Part shown: one piece after another, positions 16,238-25,948 of the stretch | Layout of the letters: every line of letters begins with the position of its first letter | How positions within the stretch are numbered: the first letter of the stretch is position 1 | Virus record (IMG/VR): IMGVR_UViG_3300042923_001328 | Location: 1-47,188 of that record | Source: a virus | DNA length: 47,188 nt | Reading direction: 5' to 3' (one strand) | The notes under the pieces: generated by a model | Databases searched by the model: none | What the model was told of the DNA's origin: nothing | What the model saw: only the letters and a program-made list of their open reading frames with translations | Made by a program: the position numbers and the translations under genes

Positions 16238-19159
16238 TTATTGAACAGGTATAAAGATTGCTTTTATTCCGTCTTCTGTACAGAGCCTTATTCTATATTT
16301 AGAATCGTTACTATTTGCACTATCTATATCTTGTAATATAATTGCTTTAATTCCGTTTTCTGTACATATTCTTAATTTATTATTTATTAACTTTGAATCG
16401 GTGGTTTCAGCAAATCCTATCCTTAGTATTCCACTCTCTGTCGCTATGTAGAAATAACCTACAATGATAACTCCTCCCGGTCCTTGTCCGGGTCCGGGGT
16501 CTGTTCCTCCTCCGGGTGGTGTTGTTCCTGTGCCCCCTGTTGGATCTGTAGAAGGATTCCAATAATCTATTTCTGTAATTTCCCATTTATAAGCAGGATA
16601 ACCTTCCATTTTCCATGTGTTTACAAAGTCCCAACCTGTAAAAGTTGACTGTGTTTTCATTTCTGTAGTTGTTTTATTTATTCCCCCCATAGTATCTAAT
16701 ATAAAACCTAATACTTCTTTATCATAATAATTGCCCGATATATCTGTAGTAGGGCTTCCATTCCTGCTTAATTCTGAAACAGATGGGTTTGTTTTTATTC
16801 CTTGAATTGCTATTTTACCTGCAAAGTAATTGTTTTTACAATTTACTGTTCCCCATCCTGCATACTGTGAATATCCTGAAACTAATGAACATATGCCTCC
16901 CACTAAATCATTTTCACTCGTATTTCTTATTTCCATATGACTATAACAATAACTTAAATTCATAGTTATGTTTGTAGACCCAGTTGCCGATACATAAATG
17001 CCTGCTGCTATTCCACCAAATCTATAACCTGCACCTGTTGAAACCTCTAAACCTTCTATAATTCCTTTAGTATAACAGTATGTTATTGAAGAATTAGAAG
17101 ACCCTACAGAATCACTTGCTATAGAAACGATACCTCCTAAACCTGTAATTCCTTTAATTGTTCCTATAAAACCACAATTTTGAATTGTTATAGGTCCATT
17201 ATAACCACCAACTATTCCACCAACATAAGATGTTCCTACAACTAAACTGTTTTTTACTCTTACACTTTGAATTGTTCTACTAAATCTTGACACGTATCCT
17301 GTTATATTTCCGTTTATATAACCAACTGCTACTGCCGTATATGTTGTTCCTGTTATAAATGCTTTATCAAATTTAATATTATTTATTACATTTATAGGGC
17401 TACTTGTATTATTTGAAGCACAATAACCAATTAATCCTGTATAATTGCCTTCACTTTTTATAAATAAATTAGATATTGTGAAATTACCACCATCTATAGA
17501 AATATAAGCAGGGTCTTCTGCTACTCCTATGGGTATGAAACCTTGCCCGTTATTCCAATTTTTTGTGTCGGTTGCATCAATATTTGTCATTAATTTAAAG
17601 TATTTTATATTATTTAAAACTCCATTATACAATCTTATATTATATAAATCATTTACATCCCATATTTGATAAGGGTCTTGAATAGTTCCACTACCTAATA
17701 ATATTGCATTTACCTTCTGTAAATATGGATAGTTGCCACTCGTAATAACCCAAACTAATTTAGTATCCCAACCTACATAAGTAGCAGGGGTCTTCATTTC
17801 TGTCGTAGTTTTCCCAACAGGTGTATTTGTTGGTGTTCCCGTTGAATAACCTACAATATTTCTTGTAGTTCTTTCTATATCCCAATAGCAACTATTGAAA
17901 CTGCTTTGTGTTGCAACTGTATTTCTACCCCAAAAACCACCCATAGTTGATTCTGCTAATGTAGTAATAGATATTACAGGTGATGCCGTATAACATCTTA
18001 CTACCTTGCAACCTTCTGAAATTAAACCTACAAACCCTCCTGTTTCTTTATTCCCTTTTACTGTTCCAAAAGCATAACAGTCTTTTATAACCGCAGCACC
18101 GTATGCAGCACCAACAAAACCACCGTTGGAATATGAATCTGATGCATAATCACTTCTTTTATCTATTCCTATATTGGAACTACAATACTGAATTTCGCAT
18201 CGTCTTGCTACTCCACAAAAGCCACCTATGTTAGTTGCACCCTTTAAAGGGGTAGTTCCTGCTACACTACAACCATAAATTGCTGCTCCATTAGTTGAAG
18301 AATTACCTATTAAACCTACTAATCCACCTACTCTATTGTTGCCTGTAAAGTTTGGATTTTCAATGTTTAAATCAAAAACTCTACCTGTATAATCAATTAC
18401 ACCAAATAAAGATACATCGTCTAAAGTAGGTCTATTAATAAATAAATTAGAAATCTTTTTATTATTGCCATCATACTTGCCTTTAAAAGGTGTAGTTTGA
18501 TTTCCTATGGGCACAAAACCTGCTCCATTATCCCATGCAGAAGTAATAGAAGCATTAATATCATATACTTGTCTATACCATGCACTCATATTATTTCTAA
18601 CATTATTTAAGTCTTCTATAGTTTCTACCAAATAGGGGTCTGACTGTATCCCTCCACCTCCTGAGAAGTGGGCTACTTTTATATATGTTTTTCCATTATC
18701 TTTATAGTAATAAGGAAGTTCACAACCTTCGTAATACTCCTCTATAAACCTTACAACAGGCTCTTCATATGTTCCTTCAGCAACATAGATATGACTATAA
18801 TCGTCATATGGAAGTATAATAGTTCCCGGTGTATTTTCTGCTCCATCAACCCAAACTGCCTCACGTCCATGTGGAACTCCCTCTCTTTTTTCTGCTTCTA
18901 TTATTGCTTCGTTTTTAGGTTTAATATCTAAAGTAGGAATTTCAGCGTCAACTATTACGATAATAGTATCGAGAGGATCTTCCTCAATAGGTTCATATGT
19001 AAGAGATTTAAACACAGCCATTTTATTTAAAAAAGGAGAGGCTTCTTGTTCTGCCTCTCCCTCTTTGTTCTCTTCTATTGGTGTTTCTATAACGGGTTGT
19101 TTAGGTATTAACTTTAATATAGTCTTACCGTTCTCTACAATAATCTTCTTTTCAAACAT
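16238..19159 (-). CDS. GLUG-repeat tail protein, probable receptor-binding/adhesin
   Basis: A 973-residue protein at the end of the tail module, where receptor-binding proteins usually lie. Order: N-terminal 1-165, acidic with a GREAVWVDGAENTPGTIIL segment; two halves (about 170-470 and 490-860), each opening with an 'SDPYLVETIEDLNNVRNN'-type element and then GLUG-like repeats (NNRVGGLVGLIGNSS, KETGGFVGLISEGCKV, SYVGGIVGGYNG) and closing with TTTEMKTPATYVGWD or TTEMKTQSTFTGWDF; a Pro/Gly hinge (PPGGGTDPGPGQGPGG); and a tail of three related strands (ATESGILRIG, RICTENGIKAII, RLCTEDGIKAIF). GLUG repeats are known from bacterial surface adhesins. Role in host binding is inferred. Confidence 0.75.
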   Translation of the reverse strand: MFEKKIIVENGKTILKLIPKQPVIETPIEENKEGEAEQEASPFLNKMAVFKSLTYEPIEEDPLDTIIVIVDAEIPTLDIKPKNEAIIEAEKREGVPHGREAVWVDGAENTPGTIILPYDDYSHIYVAEGTYEEPVVRFIEEYYEGCELPYYYKDNGKTYIKVAHFSGGGGIQSDPYLVETIEDLNNVRNNMSAWYRQVYDINASITSAWDNGAGFVPIGNQTTPFKGKYDGNNKKISNLFINRPTLDDVSLFGVIDYTGRVFDLNIENPNFTGNNRVGGLVGLIGNSSTNGAAIYGCSVAGTTPLKGATNIGGFCGVARRCEIQYCSSNIGIDKRSDYASDSYSNGGFVGAAYGAAVIKDCYAFGTVKGNKETGGFVGLISEGCKVVRCYTASPVISITTLAESTMGGFWGRNTVATQSSFNSCYWDIERTTRNIVGYSTGTPTNTPVGKTTTEMKTPATYVGWDTKLVWVITSGNYPYLQKVNAILLGSGTIQDPYQIWDVNDLYNIRLYNGVLNNIKYFKLMTNIDATDTKNWNNGQGFIPIGVAEDPAYISIDGGNFTISNLFIKSEGNYTGLIGYCASNNTSSPINVINNIKFDKAFITGTTYTAVAVGYINGNITGYVSRFSRTIQSVRVKNSLVVGTSYVGGIVGGYNGPITIQNCGFIGTIKGITGLGGIVSIASDSVGSSNSSITYCYTKGIIEGLEVSTGAGYRFGGIAAGIYVSATGSTNITMNLSYCYSHMEIRNTSENDLVGGICSLVSGYSQYAGWGTVNCKNNYFAGKIAIQGIKTNPSVSELSRNGSPTTDISGNYYDKEVLGFILDTMGGINKTTTEMKTQSTFTGWDFVNTWKMEGYPAYKWEITEIDYWNPSTDPTGGTGTTPPGGGTDPGPGQGPGGVIIVGYFYIATESGILRIGFAETTDSKLINNKLRICTENGIKAIILQDIDSANSNDSKYRIRLCTEDGIKAIFIPVQ

Positions 19160-19173
19160 ATTATCCCTCCTCT

Positions 19174-19548
19174 CTAATTGCCTGTTGTGCCTGTTAAATC
19201 ACCTGTAGGATTATCTTGAAATCCTGTTTGTGATAAGTAATATATTTCCCCTACTTTATAATCTCCCGGGTCTTGACTTAAAACAGGTAAGCAAAACCTT
19301 TTGCTATTATTTAATCTTGCTTCTTCTATTGCTTTGTCTTTTTCGTCTATTTCACTCCATTTTACATTACCATTTTCTTGTGAAGTAACTGCTATAAACT
19401 TACCTGATGGAACTCCATGCACACCTTGTTTAAGATTGTTATGTGCGTCTAAATCTTTCTTTGCTTCGTCATATTGCGATTCTATATTATTTAACCTTTC
19501 AGGTGTAATTGCGGTTGTTAAATTCCAAGGGGTTTTTAAGTATCCCAT
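19174..19548 (-). CDS. small tail/baseplate-associated protein
   Basis: A 124-residue protein. It begins MGYLKTPWNLTTAITPERLNN, of the kind found at the N-terminus of tail-fibre proteins ('...W... T.I....LN.ME...'), followed by a helical segment and a Gly/Thr-rich end (DLTGTTGN). It lies between the baseplate hub protein and the GLUG protein, so it may link the two. Not recognised beyond that. Confidence 0.55.
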   Translation of the reverse strand: MGYLKTPWNLTTAITPERLNNIESQYDEAKKDLDAHNNLKQGVHGVPSGKFIAVTSQENGNVKWSEIDEKDKAIEEARLNNSKRFCLPVLSQDPGDYKVGEIYYLSQTGFQDNPTGDLTGTTGN

Positions 19549-19553
19549 TTATA

Positions 19554-21272
19554 TCACCATCCTTTCAAATCACTCTTTTGAATTTGGAATATATCTAAAC
19601 TACTCTTTTCAATGTTAAAGGGTTGTCTATCAAAGCAAGAGCCACTTAATGAGGTCTTACTTGCTCCTCCTCCCCACCAACTCAAATGCGTTATAAGCCC
19701 TTCTACAGGACTGTTATTGTGTTCGGCAGGTATTACCCCTATACTAAACACCTCGCCATTATTAACGGTTTGAGAGGTTATAGCAATTCTCCCAAGTTCT
19801 ACTCCGTCCCTCTCCCATGCAAGATATGTAATCTTCTGTTTTGGATCTATACCGGGGAAAGTTGTAGGACCGGGAAATGTATTACTACCGGGATAAAGTT
19901 GTTTTCCAAATAGGTTAGGAACTTCTTGTTCAACCCAAGTTTTGGAGAATGTATATGTACTTAATACAGTTCCACTTTCAGCCATGCTTCCTTCTATCAT
20001 TGCTTTTTCCTTTTTATCTTTTACAAAGAATTTAGTCCATGTTTCATTAGTAGGTCCTTTTACACATTTGATAGTATAAATAAGTTCGTCATTTACTTCC
20101 TTTGCTGCTACTTCTGTAATCAAATAAACATCATTTATAATTCCATATTCTTCTAAATAAACAGGCTGTATCATACCGGGTTCTAAACCACTTAAATCAG
20201 TATCATAGGATAACTCATTACCTTCTACCTTTAACTTGTTTAATTTTACTTTCCCTAAGTAATAGGCATCATCAAAGGAGTCTAATTGTGCTTCTTCTAC
20301 GGCTTCAACTATTCCTGTTGTTCTTGTAAGAGCAGCCCTTTTAATTACTTCGTCAGGGTCTTCTAATTTAACAACAATAGGATATAATCCTTTATAAGTA
20401 ATCCTTACAAAATCCTGATCCGTGAGAGGATCTGCATTTTGATCATAAGATATAGTATTGGAATCATATTGCCAATAAAACTGATATCCTTCTTTGTCCA
20501 ATCCATTTACTCCAACAGAAGCAGGAGTAAATGCTCCACCTCCAAGGCTTATTTCAATGACAGGCTTCTTAGCGATAGGCAATGATACAATAAAGTTCTT
20601 TTCCCCTTTTACATTAAACACTTCTATTCTTTCGTCTGTCTGTCCTCTACTGCCTAAAACATATTGTGTATTACGATACAAAGGTTGTGTTTTATCTACC
20701 CTTTCTGTGCCTCTTAAAATTACATCCCAAGTACATGGGAAAGGTGCTACTTCTTCCCCTACTAATTTGAAATAGAAATACTTATCAGGGGTTATATACC
20801 AAACACCTCTGCTTCTTTCTGCTAATTTATTCAAGGCTTCATTTACAGTTATATAATTAAAAACGATACTGTTTATATTCTCAAAATTAGATATACCTCC
20901 GAGCATTATGCCTTCAGGTTTTAGGAATTTATCATAAATATAATGGGCTATTTCATAAGCATTCGTATTGCTAAAGGCTTTAGGTATTCTTCTATTTATC
21001 GTTACATATTCAGTTCCTTGTGTTGTAATCTCTTGCTCTATATAACCGAGTTGTGATAATTGACCTGCACCTGCTCCAAAGACAACACCACTATAAATTA
21101 TCTTTCCTCCGTTGTCATATACTTCAACGGTTTGACCGTCTTTATATAAAACAAAAGGAGGAGTAAATTGTTTTACTATAAATCTACAAGTGCTTTGGTT
21201 TTCAATACTTCTGCTTCTACTGAAACTTCCACTTGCAACCATTACCTCTTGTTTATCAATAAGTATTCTCAT
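19554..21272 (-). CDS. tail/baseplate hub protein (prophage endopeptidase-tail family-like)
   Basis: A 572-residue protein. The first ~350 residues look like a phage tail-hub fold: MRILIDKQEVMVASGSFSRS, then VEVYDNGGKIIYSGVVFGAG, a helical EALNKLAERSRGVWYITPD and RTTGIVEAVEE. The C-terminal third adds a beta-rich, Gly/Pro region (PGSNTFPGPTTFPG) possibly for carbohydrate or fibre contact. It follows the tape measure gene, the normal place for the distal tail/hub protein. No peptidase residues could be assigned. Confidence 0.65.
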   Translation of the reverse strand: MRILIDKQEVMVASGSFSRSRSIENQSTCRFIVKQFTPPFVLYKDGQTVEVYDNGGKIIYSGVVFGAGAGQLSQLGYIEQEITTQGTEYVTINRRIPKAFSNTNAYEIAHYIYDKFLKPEGIMLGGISNFENINSIVFNYITVNEALNKLAERSRGVWYITPDKYFYFKLVGEEVAPFPCTWDVILRGTERVDKTQPLYRNTQYVLGSRGQTDERIEVFNVKGEKNFIVSLPIAKKPVIEISLGGGAFTPASVGVNGLDKEGYQFYWQYDSNTISYDQNADPLTDQDFVRITYKGLYPIVVKLEDPDEVIKRAALTRTTGIVEAVEEAQLDSFDDAYYLGKVKLNKLKVEGNELSYDTDLSGLEPGMIQPVYLEEYGIINDVYLITEVAAKEVNDELIYTIKCVKGPTNETWTKFFVKDKKEKAMIEGSMAESGTVLSTYTFSKTWVEQEVPNLFGKQLYPGSNTFPGPTTFPGIDPKQKITYLAWERDGVELGRIAITSQTVNNGEVFSIGVIPAEHNNSPVEGLITHLSWWGGGASKTSLSGSCFDRQPFNIEKSSLDIFQIQKSDLKGW

Positions 21273-21290
21273 ATTCTCCTCCTCCTTTCA

Positions 21291-23213
21291 TTAATCTTTA
21301 CTGCCTGTAAGAACTCTCACATTATTTACTAACTTTCTACCTACGACTCTACTATCTAATTGGATAACAACTTGAAGAGGTCTTCCGTCAGAAGTTGTTC
21401 CACCTATCACTCGTCCTCCATTTGCATATGGATTAAATTTCTTTGGTATTACTGCCTCTCCCTCATGTATCATTGCCAACATATCTTTAGGAACATAGTT
21501 TGTTCCAACTGCAAGCATTGGAATTTCAGGGAGATTAAAGTCTATTGTTTTACCTCCTACAATTGGCACCCAATCAGGGACAGTAAATTTAATTGCATTC
21601 AATGCCTTTATCATTAGGTTTATTGTCATTAGAAAACCGTTAAATGGGAATAAAATTACATGTAATATACCTTTAAATAGATCGCCTATAAAGGCTGCTC
21701 CTACTTTAAGCATATCAACAAATCCTTCCCATCCTTTCTTAAGGAAGGCTATTACCTTATCCCAATTTTTATATAGTAATATAACTACTCCTATGAGTGC
21801 TGCAATAGCAATTATAATAAGCCCTACGGGTCCTAACGCAAAGTTGATAGCAACACCTAAAGCAGTGGTAGCAACACTTAATGCAGAGGTAATGGCTGTT
21901 CCTGCTGTAGTGGCTAAGTTTAAAGCCCATTGTGCTGCGGTTTGCAACATAGTTGAATTCTTTAACCACTTAAACAACTCAACAACTGCAGTTAAACCTT
22001 CCCACATTTTCATCATTGCAAGGCCTGTTGTAGCAAGTAATCCGATGGCTGCTACTGCCCCTAAAACTAACATTATAATTTGTCCGAGAATTGGGTGGGC
22101 ATCTATTAATCCTGTAAATGATTTCGTCCATTCTATTACTTTTTCCCCTGCACTTACAAGAACAGGAACTACTGTATTACCAATTGATTGTGCTAATAGG
22201 TTTGCATTGTTCCAAATTTCTTTAAAGGTATGTTGTAAGTTATCTTTTTTATATGCCTCATTTGCCTCTTGTAGTGCGTTCATATTAAGTTGAACCTCTT
22301 GCATTCCTTGTGCGTACTGCCTAAAGAACTCAAGACCTATATCTTCGCCGGCACCACCTGCAAGAATAGAGGCAATACTCTTTGCTTTTGCTTCGTCTTT
22401 TACCATACCTATTCTACTTATAACTGTATCCATTGCTTCTTGTGCCCCTTTACCTCCTTGCTTCATTTGTTGTTCTATACCATTAGCATAAAGTCCTAAC
22501 TGATTTAACGCCCTCTTCTGTTCCTCTGTAAGAGTTCTTAATCTTAAACCCATTTCTTTAAATGTATCCCCAACTTTATCTGAGTTGAATGCTCCATTTT
22601 TCATACCTGTAATAAGCATTTTTGTAAATCTATCTGCGTCTATTCCTAACTCTTTCATTTGTCCTGAATACTCCCAAAAGGTGTCGGCTAAATCCTCGGC
22701 AGGATCTCCCGTTTGTTGTATAGCGTCTGCGATATGTTTCATTGCTTCTTCACCTGTAATGCCGAAGGCTTGACTCATTTTTTGTGCTGCTTTTAAACTA
22801 CTATTCATTTCAACATCAAATATCTGTTGCAATTGTAAAGCACTACGGGTTACATCTTGCACATTTGTATTTGTATTCTTAAACATTTGTGAGGCTTTTG
22901 CAGAGGCTTGTGCTGCCCCTTCTAACCCCTCTCCTAATCCTTCGCTATACAATCCTCTTATGTTATCCTTAAACTCTTCAGCCTTATCTACTGCTATACC
23001 TGCCTTTGCGACTGCTTTATTTAAGTCGTCAGAAGCCATAGCCGCAGCGGTAGAGATTGCACCTATCGCAATAGCCGCCTTTTGACCTGCACTTTCCATT
23101 GCTTCAAATGCTTTTGTAGTCTTGTCTTTTAAATCAGTTGTTCCAGCGGCTACTTGATTTATTACTTGAGTAGCCTTATCATGGGCTTTTATTATGAGGT
23201 CTAATACTGCCAT
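21291..23213 (-). CDS. tail tape measure protein
   Basis: A 640-residue protein determining tail length. Seen: Ala/Lys/Gln-rich coiled helices at the start (KAHDKATQVINQVAAGTTDLK), a TP901-type core (about 70-330), hydrophobic membrane-like segments (about 385-405 and 440-490, LGVAINFALGPVGLIIIAIAALIGVVI interrupted by polar residues), and a C-terminal GTNYVPKDMLAMIHEGEAVIP motif typical of tape measure proteins. It starts inside the stop of the frameshift reading frame (TAATG). It is relatively short, suggesting a short tail. Confidence 0.9.
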   Translation of the reverse strand: MAVLDLIIKAHDKATQVINQVAAGTTDLKDKTTKAFEAMESAGQKAAIAIGAISTAAAMASDDLNKAVAKAGIAVDKAEEFKDNIRGLYSEGLGEGLEGAAQASAKASQMFKNTNTNVQDVTRSALQLQQIFDVEMNSSLKAAQKMSQAFGITGEEAMKHIADAIQQTGDPAEDLADTFWEYSGQMKELGIDADRFTKMLITGMKNGAFNSDKVGDTFKEMGLRLRTLTEEQKRALNQLGLYANGIEQQMKQGGKGAQEAMDTVISRIGMVKDEAKAKSIASILAGGAGEDIGLEFFRQYAQGMQEVQLNMNALQEANEAYKKDNLQHTFKEIWNNANLLAQSIGNTVVPVLVSAGEKVIEWTKSFTGLIDAHPILGQIIMLVLGAVAAIGLLATTGLAMMKMWEGLTAVVELFKWLKNSTMLQTAAQWALNLATTAGTAITSALSVATTALGVAINFALGPVGLIIIAIAALIGVVILLYKNWDKVIAFLKKGWEGFVDMLKVGAAFIGDLFKGILHVILFPFNGFLMTINLMIKALNAIKFTVPDWVPIVGGKTIDFNLPEIPMLAVGTNYVPKDMLAMIHEGEAVIPKKFNPYANGGRVIGGTTSDGRPLQVVIQLDSRVVGRKLVNNVRVLTGSKD

Positions 23214-23467
23214 TATTTATTTCGCCTCCTTTCTTCTATTTTTCTTCTTACCTCTGCCTTTACATCTTCGGCAGTTTGAGGCTTATCACCGTTTGGTGAA
23301 TTATTATATTCTTTTTTATAAGCGTTCTCTTGAAGTTCTAAATGGTGTTTTTTCATATAAATTAAAAATATCCTTTGCAAGGGTGTCAGATCTCTTTGAC
23401 AACCCGTTGCAATAGGATATCCCATCTCATGTAATAACAATATTTCTAAACCTTCTTCCGACTTAAC
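23213..23467 (-). CDS. tail assembly chaperone, C-terminal extension in +1 frame
   Basis: The frame from 23467 to 23213 encodes about 84 residues (SEEGLEILLLHEMGYPIATG... ending RRKIEERRRNK), ending exactly at the tape measure start. In siphophages the second chaperone is made by ribosomal frameshifting from the first. Here a +1 slip at TTT C (23471-23468), just before a CGT codon and the stop of the first protein, would fuse the frames into about 242 residues. Alternative: independent start at TTG 23440, which has GAAGAAGG upstream. Confidence 0.6.
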   Translation of the reverse strand, partial: VKSEEGLEILLLHEMGYPIATGCQRDLTPLQRIFLIYMKKHHLELQENAYKKEYNNSPNGDKPQTAEDVKAEVRRKIEERRRNK

Positions 23468-23942
23468 GAAAGGAATCTATTTCTTTTATAACCTCGCTAT
23501 CTTCGCTTTGTATATTTCCTAATAGTTCTTTATCTTTTTCTACTTCTTCTATTACTCCACTTAATATGTAGATATGTTTTGATATTTGTTTTACATATCC
23601 TGCAGGTAGATTTCTTATATCTTCTTCAATCCATTCTTCCCCTGCTTCTGGAATAAGGCCATAGAAGACTGCCAATACATCGCCTTCAAACTCTGCCTTT
23701 TGTAATTGAACTAAATCTATTTTTACTCCTGCTCCTTTGAGGTCTTTATCTTTCTTTAATTTTTGTATATCGCCCTTTATATCAAGGTCTACACCTTTGT
23801 TCTTTATAGCCTTAATTTCGTTATATTCTCCGTCCGAGAGCGGTCTTATATCAACCGCTATTTCTTCTCCCTTAGTCCCTTTTATGAATACTGTTTCACG
23901 GTATTTAGTTCCATTTACAATCATGCTTTTATTCAACTTCAT
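23463..23942 (-). CDS. tail assembly chaperone (gpG-like)
   Basis: A 159-residue protein lying between tail tube and tape measure, the place of gpG/gpGT chaperones that coat the tape measure protein during assembly. Sequence: beta start MKLNKSMIVNGTKYRETVFI, then LSDGEYNEIKAI and an acidic helical C-terminus. Start ATG at 23942 chosen for AGGAGG upstream, which also overlaps the end of the tail tube gene. It ends IDSFR-stop next to the proposed slip site. Confidence 0.7.
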   Translation of the reverse strand: MKLNKSMIVNGTKYRETVFIKGTKGEEIAVDIRPLSDGEYNEIKAIKNKGVDLDIKGDIQKLKKDKDLKGAGVKIDLVQLQKAEFEGDVLAVFYGLIPEAGEEWIEEDIRNLPAGYVKQISKHIYILSGVIEEVEKDKELLGNIQSEDSEVIKEIDSFR

Positions 23943-23944
23943 AA

Positions 23945-24934
23945 TTAAATCGCCTCCTGTTCGCAATTAACAACCACATAGATATCAGTATTTATAGTGC
24001 TACCGTTTAAAAGATTAACTGCCCCTGACATAGCCGTAATAGTAAGAGCCTGAGTTATTTCTTCTCTTCCATTTATTTGTTGTTGAGTTGCTGATATATA
24101 AACTCTTGGTAATATTACCTTCATATTACCTTCTGCTCCTCCATCAAAATAGAACTCCATTGAGAACTCTTCTGCCTCTGAATTTTCAGTAGGTCCTGTT
24201 GTGCCTCCCCAATACTTCTTTAAATACTCAAGGCTATTAAATAAAAGATTTGCAGTTATTGTAGTTGTTCTTTCCCCTGCAGGTATTCTTCTTGTAAATC
24301 TACTTCCTATTGTTTTACCTGCGTCAGGTGAAAGGTTATTTGCAACATTTAATTTGAAGTCCTTCGTAATAGCACTTATATCTACCCCATTAATCTTTGC
24401 AGTTACTTGATAGTAAGCCAAAGGTGCATATGGAGGTAATAGCAATTGACTTAAATCTTTTATTTGTTCAAGTATAGAATCCCTTGCACAATTCAATTCG
24501 GAAGTCCCCATGCAAAGTTCTCCATTTACTTCTAAATCTAAAGAGTTAGAAACACACCCATGAAATCTATGCTCGAAAAAGTCTTTCCCCACTTCAACAA
24601 ATAGTGAAGGTAATATGTTATCTTCAATACCATAGAACTCATGCTTATTTAAACCTGCTCCTCCGTCAGTAAATCTATAGCCTCCTAAAGTTGCTTTTAA
24701 AAGGTATCTTAAACTACTAAGGTCAAAAGCATAAGCAATATTTCCATTAGGTCCAATATAGAAACCTGATTTCTTTTTTTTGGTTGTTCTACCAATACCT
24801 CCGGGAACTTTTATATGAGTATCGGCAGGAGTATCTAAACTACTTGAAGCAGCGTCTAAATGTATTGTTGCTTCAGGGGCAGGTTCTTGATTAAATTGAC
24901 TTTCAAAGGCTAAACCAATATATTTTGTACTCAT
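23945..24934 (-). CDS. major tail tube protein
   Basis: A 329-residue beta-rich protein (MSTKYIGLAFESQFNQEP start; ALTITAMSGAVNLLNG near the end) in the tail tube position between tail terminator and chaperones. The N-terminal stretch naming the host-independent 'GLAFESQFGQ' type is common to phage tail tube proteins of clostridial siphophages. No sheath gene lies beside it, supporting a non-contractile tail. Moderately confident from position and composition. Confidence 0.7.
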   Translation of the reverse strand: MSTKYIGLAFESQFNQEPAPEATIHLDAASSSLDTPADTHIKVPGGIGRTTKKKKSGFYIGPNGNIAYAFDLSSLRYLLKATLGGYRFTDGGAGLNKHEFYGIEDNILPSLFVEVGKDFFEHRFHGCVSNSLDLEVNGELCMGTSELNCARDSILEQIKDLSQLLLPPYAPLAYYQVTAKINGVDISAITKDFKLNVANNLSPDAGKTIGSRFTRRIPAGERTTTITANLLFNSLEYLKKYWGGTTGPTENSEAEEFSMEFYFDGGAEGNMKVILPRVYISATQQQINGREEITQALTITAMSGAVNLLNGSTINTDIYVVVNCEQEAI

Positions 24935-24953
24935 TATTTATCCTCTCCTTTCA

Positions 24954-25418
24954 TTAAAATTCATTACTTATAAAGGTAATAGTTAATTGAGCAGCACTCG
25001 TATAGATATTACCTTGTTGATATTCCTCTCCCTCTGATAAGAAAGAAAGGTCTTTAATATCTTTTATAAAATCGGGATAACCCAAATTTCTTGATTTCAA
25101 AAGAATACTTCTTGCAATGGCTGTATATTCTTCTGCTTTATCTTGTCCTATTTCAGGTTCTTCGTCTTGATATACACATACAATAGTAATAGGTATTTGC
25201 CATACCACTTTAATTGTTGTCCTCTCTAAGGCTTGTGCTTGTTCTCTAAATATCATTAAAAAAGGCGGAGTTGGCTTAACTCTCACCCTTTCACCTTTTA
25301 CTATTTCTGTTATACCTTCTAATAATTTTCCCTCTCCTATTTCTGCTTCTAAGGTTGCTTTTACTCCACTCATAACGTCTTTTAAAGCCTGTTTTAAAGG
25401 TTTGTTGAATCTATCCAT
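24954..25418 (-). CDS. tail terminator / tail completion protein (tentative)
   Basis: A 154-residue protein just before the tail tube gene and after the HK97 gp10-like protein, the usual slot for the tail terminator. Features: amphipathic N-terminal helix, then strands (IKVVWQIPITIVCVYQ; AAQLTITFISNEF), fitting the small alpha/beta fold of these proteins. No specific motif. Role inferred from order. Confidence 0.55.
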   Translation of the reverse strand: MDRFNKPLKQALKDVMSGVKATLEAEIGEGKLLEGITEIVKGERVRVKPTPPFLMIFREQAQALERTTIKVVWQIPITIVCVYQDEEPEIGQDKAEEYTAIARSILLKSRNLGYPDFIKDIKDLSFLSEGEEYQQGNIYTSAAQLTITFISNEF

Positions 25419-25430
25419 ACTACACCTCCT

Positions 25431-25946
25431 TTAAGGTCCTACGACTGCTATAGCCCTTCTTATAAACTCGTCAACTCTTGAAGAGGCTTGTTGTACTGAC
25501 CTCTCTACATACTTACTTCCCTTTTGTCCTTTTGGCCATGAGAACATAGGCTCCATTCCGTTATCTTTAGCCCACTTTGCAAATGCTGCTTTTGATTGTT
25601 TATTAGGTAAATCACCTTTTGCAATAATGGTTTTACCATGCCATATAAACTTCAAGGCTTTCTTTGTCTTTGGTTTTATTGGTTGTCCTGTTGGTCCATA
25701 TACACCTGTTCCGTTATTTACATCAAGAGCATATCTAACACCTGATATAATACGATACTCATAATCGTCTATCTTATTTAACAAGAAAGAGTTTGCTAAA
25801 CGACCATGATCCTTTGGAACATTTATCCTCATTTTTCCCCATGTTTCAAGGGCTGTATATTCTAATGCTTTCGCAGTTACTTTCCTTGCATCTCTTACAA
25901 ACTGCATTTGAGGATTACCACGAATAGGCGGGTCAAATTGTATCAT
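25431..25946 (-). CDS. HK97 gp10-like neck/head-tail joining protein
   Basis: A 171-residue protein. The block RINVPKDHGRLANSF then RIISGVRYALDVNNGTG matches the HK97 gp10-like pattern (an Asp-x-Gly-x-Leu motif followed by 'V....YA..VE.GTG'). These proteins sit in the neck between connector and tail. Next: PTGQPIKPKTKKALKF and a basic C-terminus (PFMRKA-type 'EPMFSWPKGQKGSKYVERSV'). Confidence 0.75.
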   Translation of the reverse strand: MIQFDPPIRGNPQMQFVRDARKVTAKALEYTALETWGKMRINVPKDHGRLANSFLLNKIDDYEYRIISGVRYALDVNNGTGVYGPTGQPIKPKTKKALKFIWHGKTIIAKGDLPNKQSKAAFAKWAKDNGMEPMFSWPKGQKGSKYVERSVQQASSRVDEFIRRAIAVVGP

Positions 25947-25948
25947 AT

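Noticed and set aside
21793-22293. 166-codon plus-strand frame within tape measure gene
   Set aside because: Low-complexity Ala/Thr/Val composition is the mirror of the hydrophobic tape measure segment; no initiation signal.
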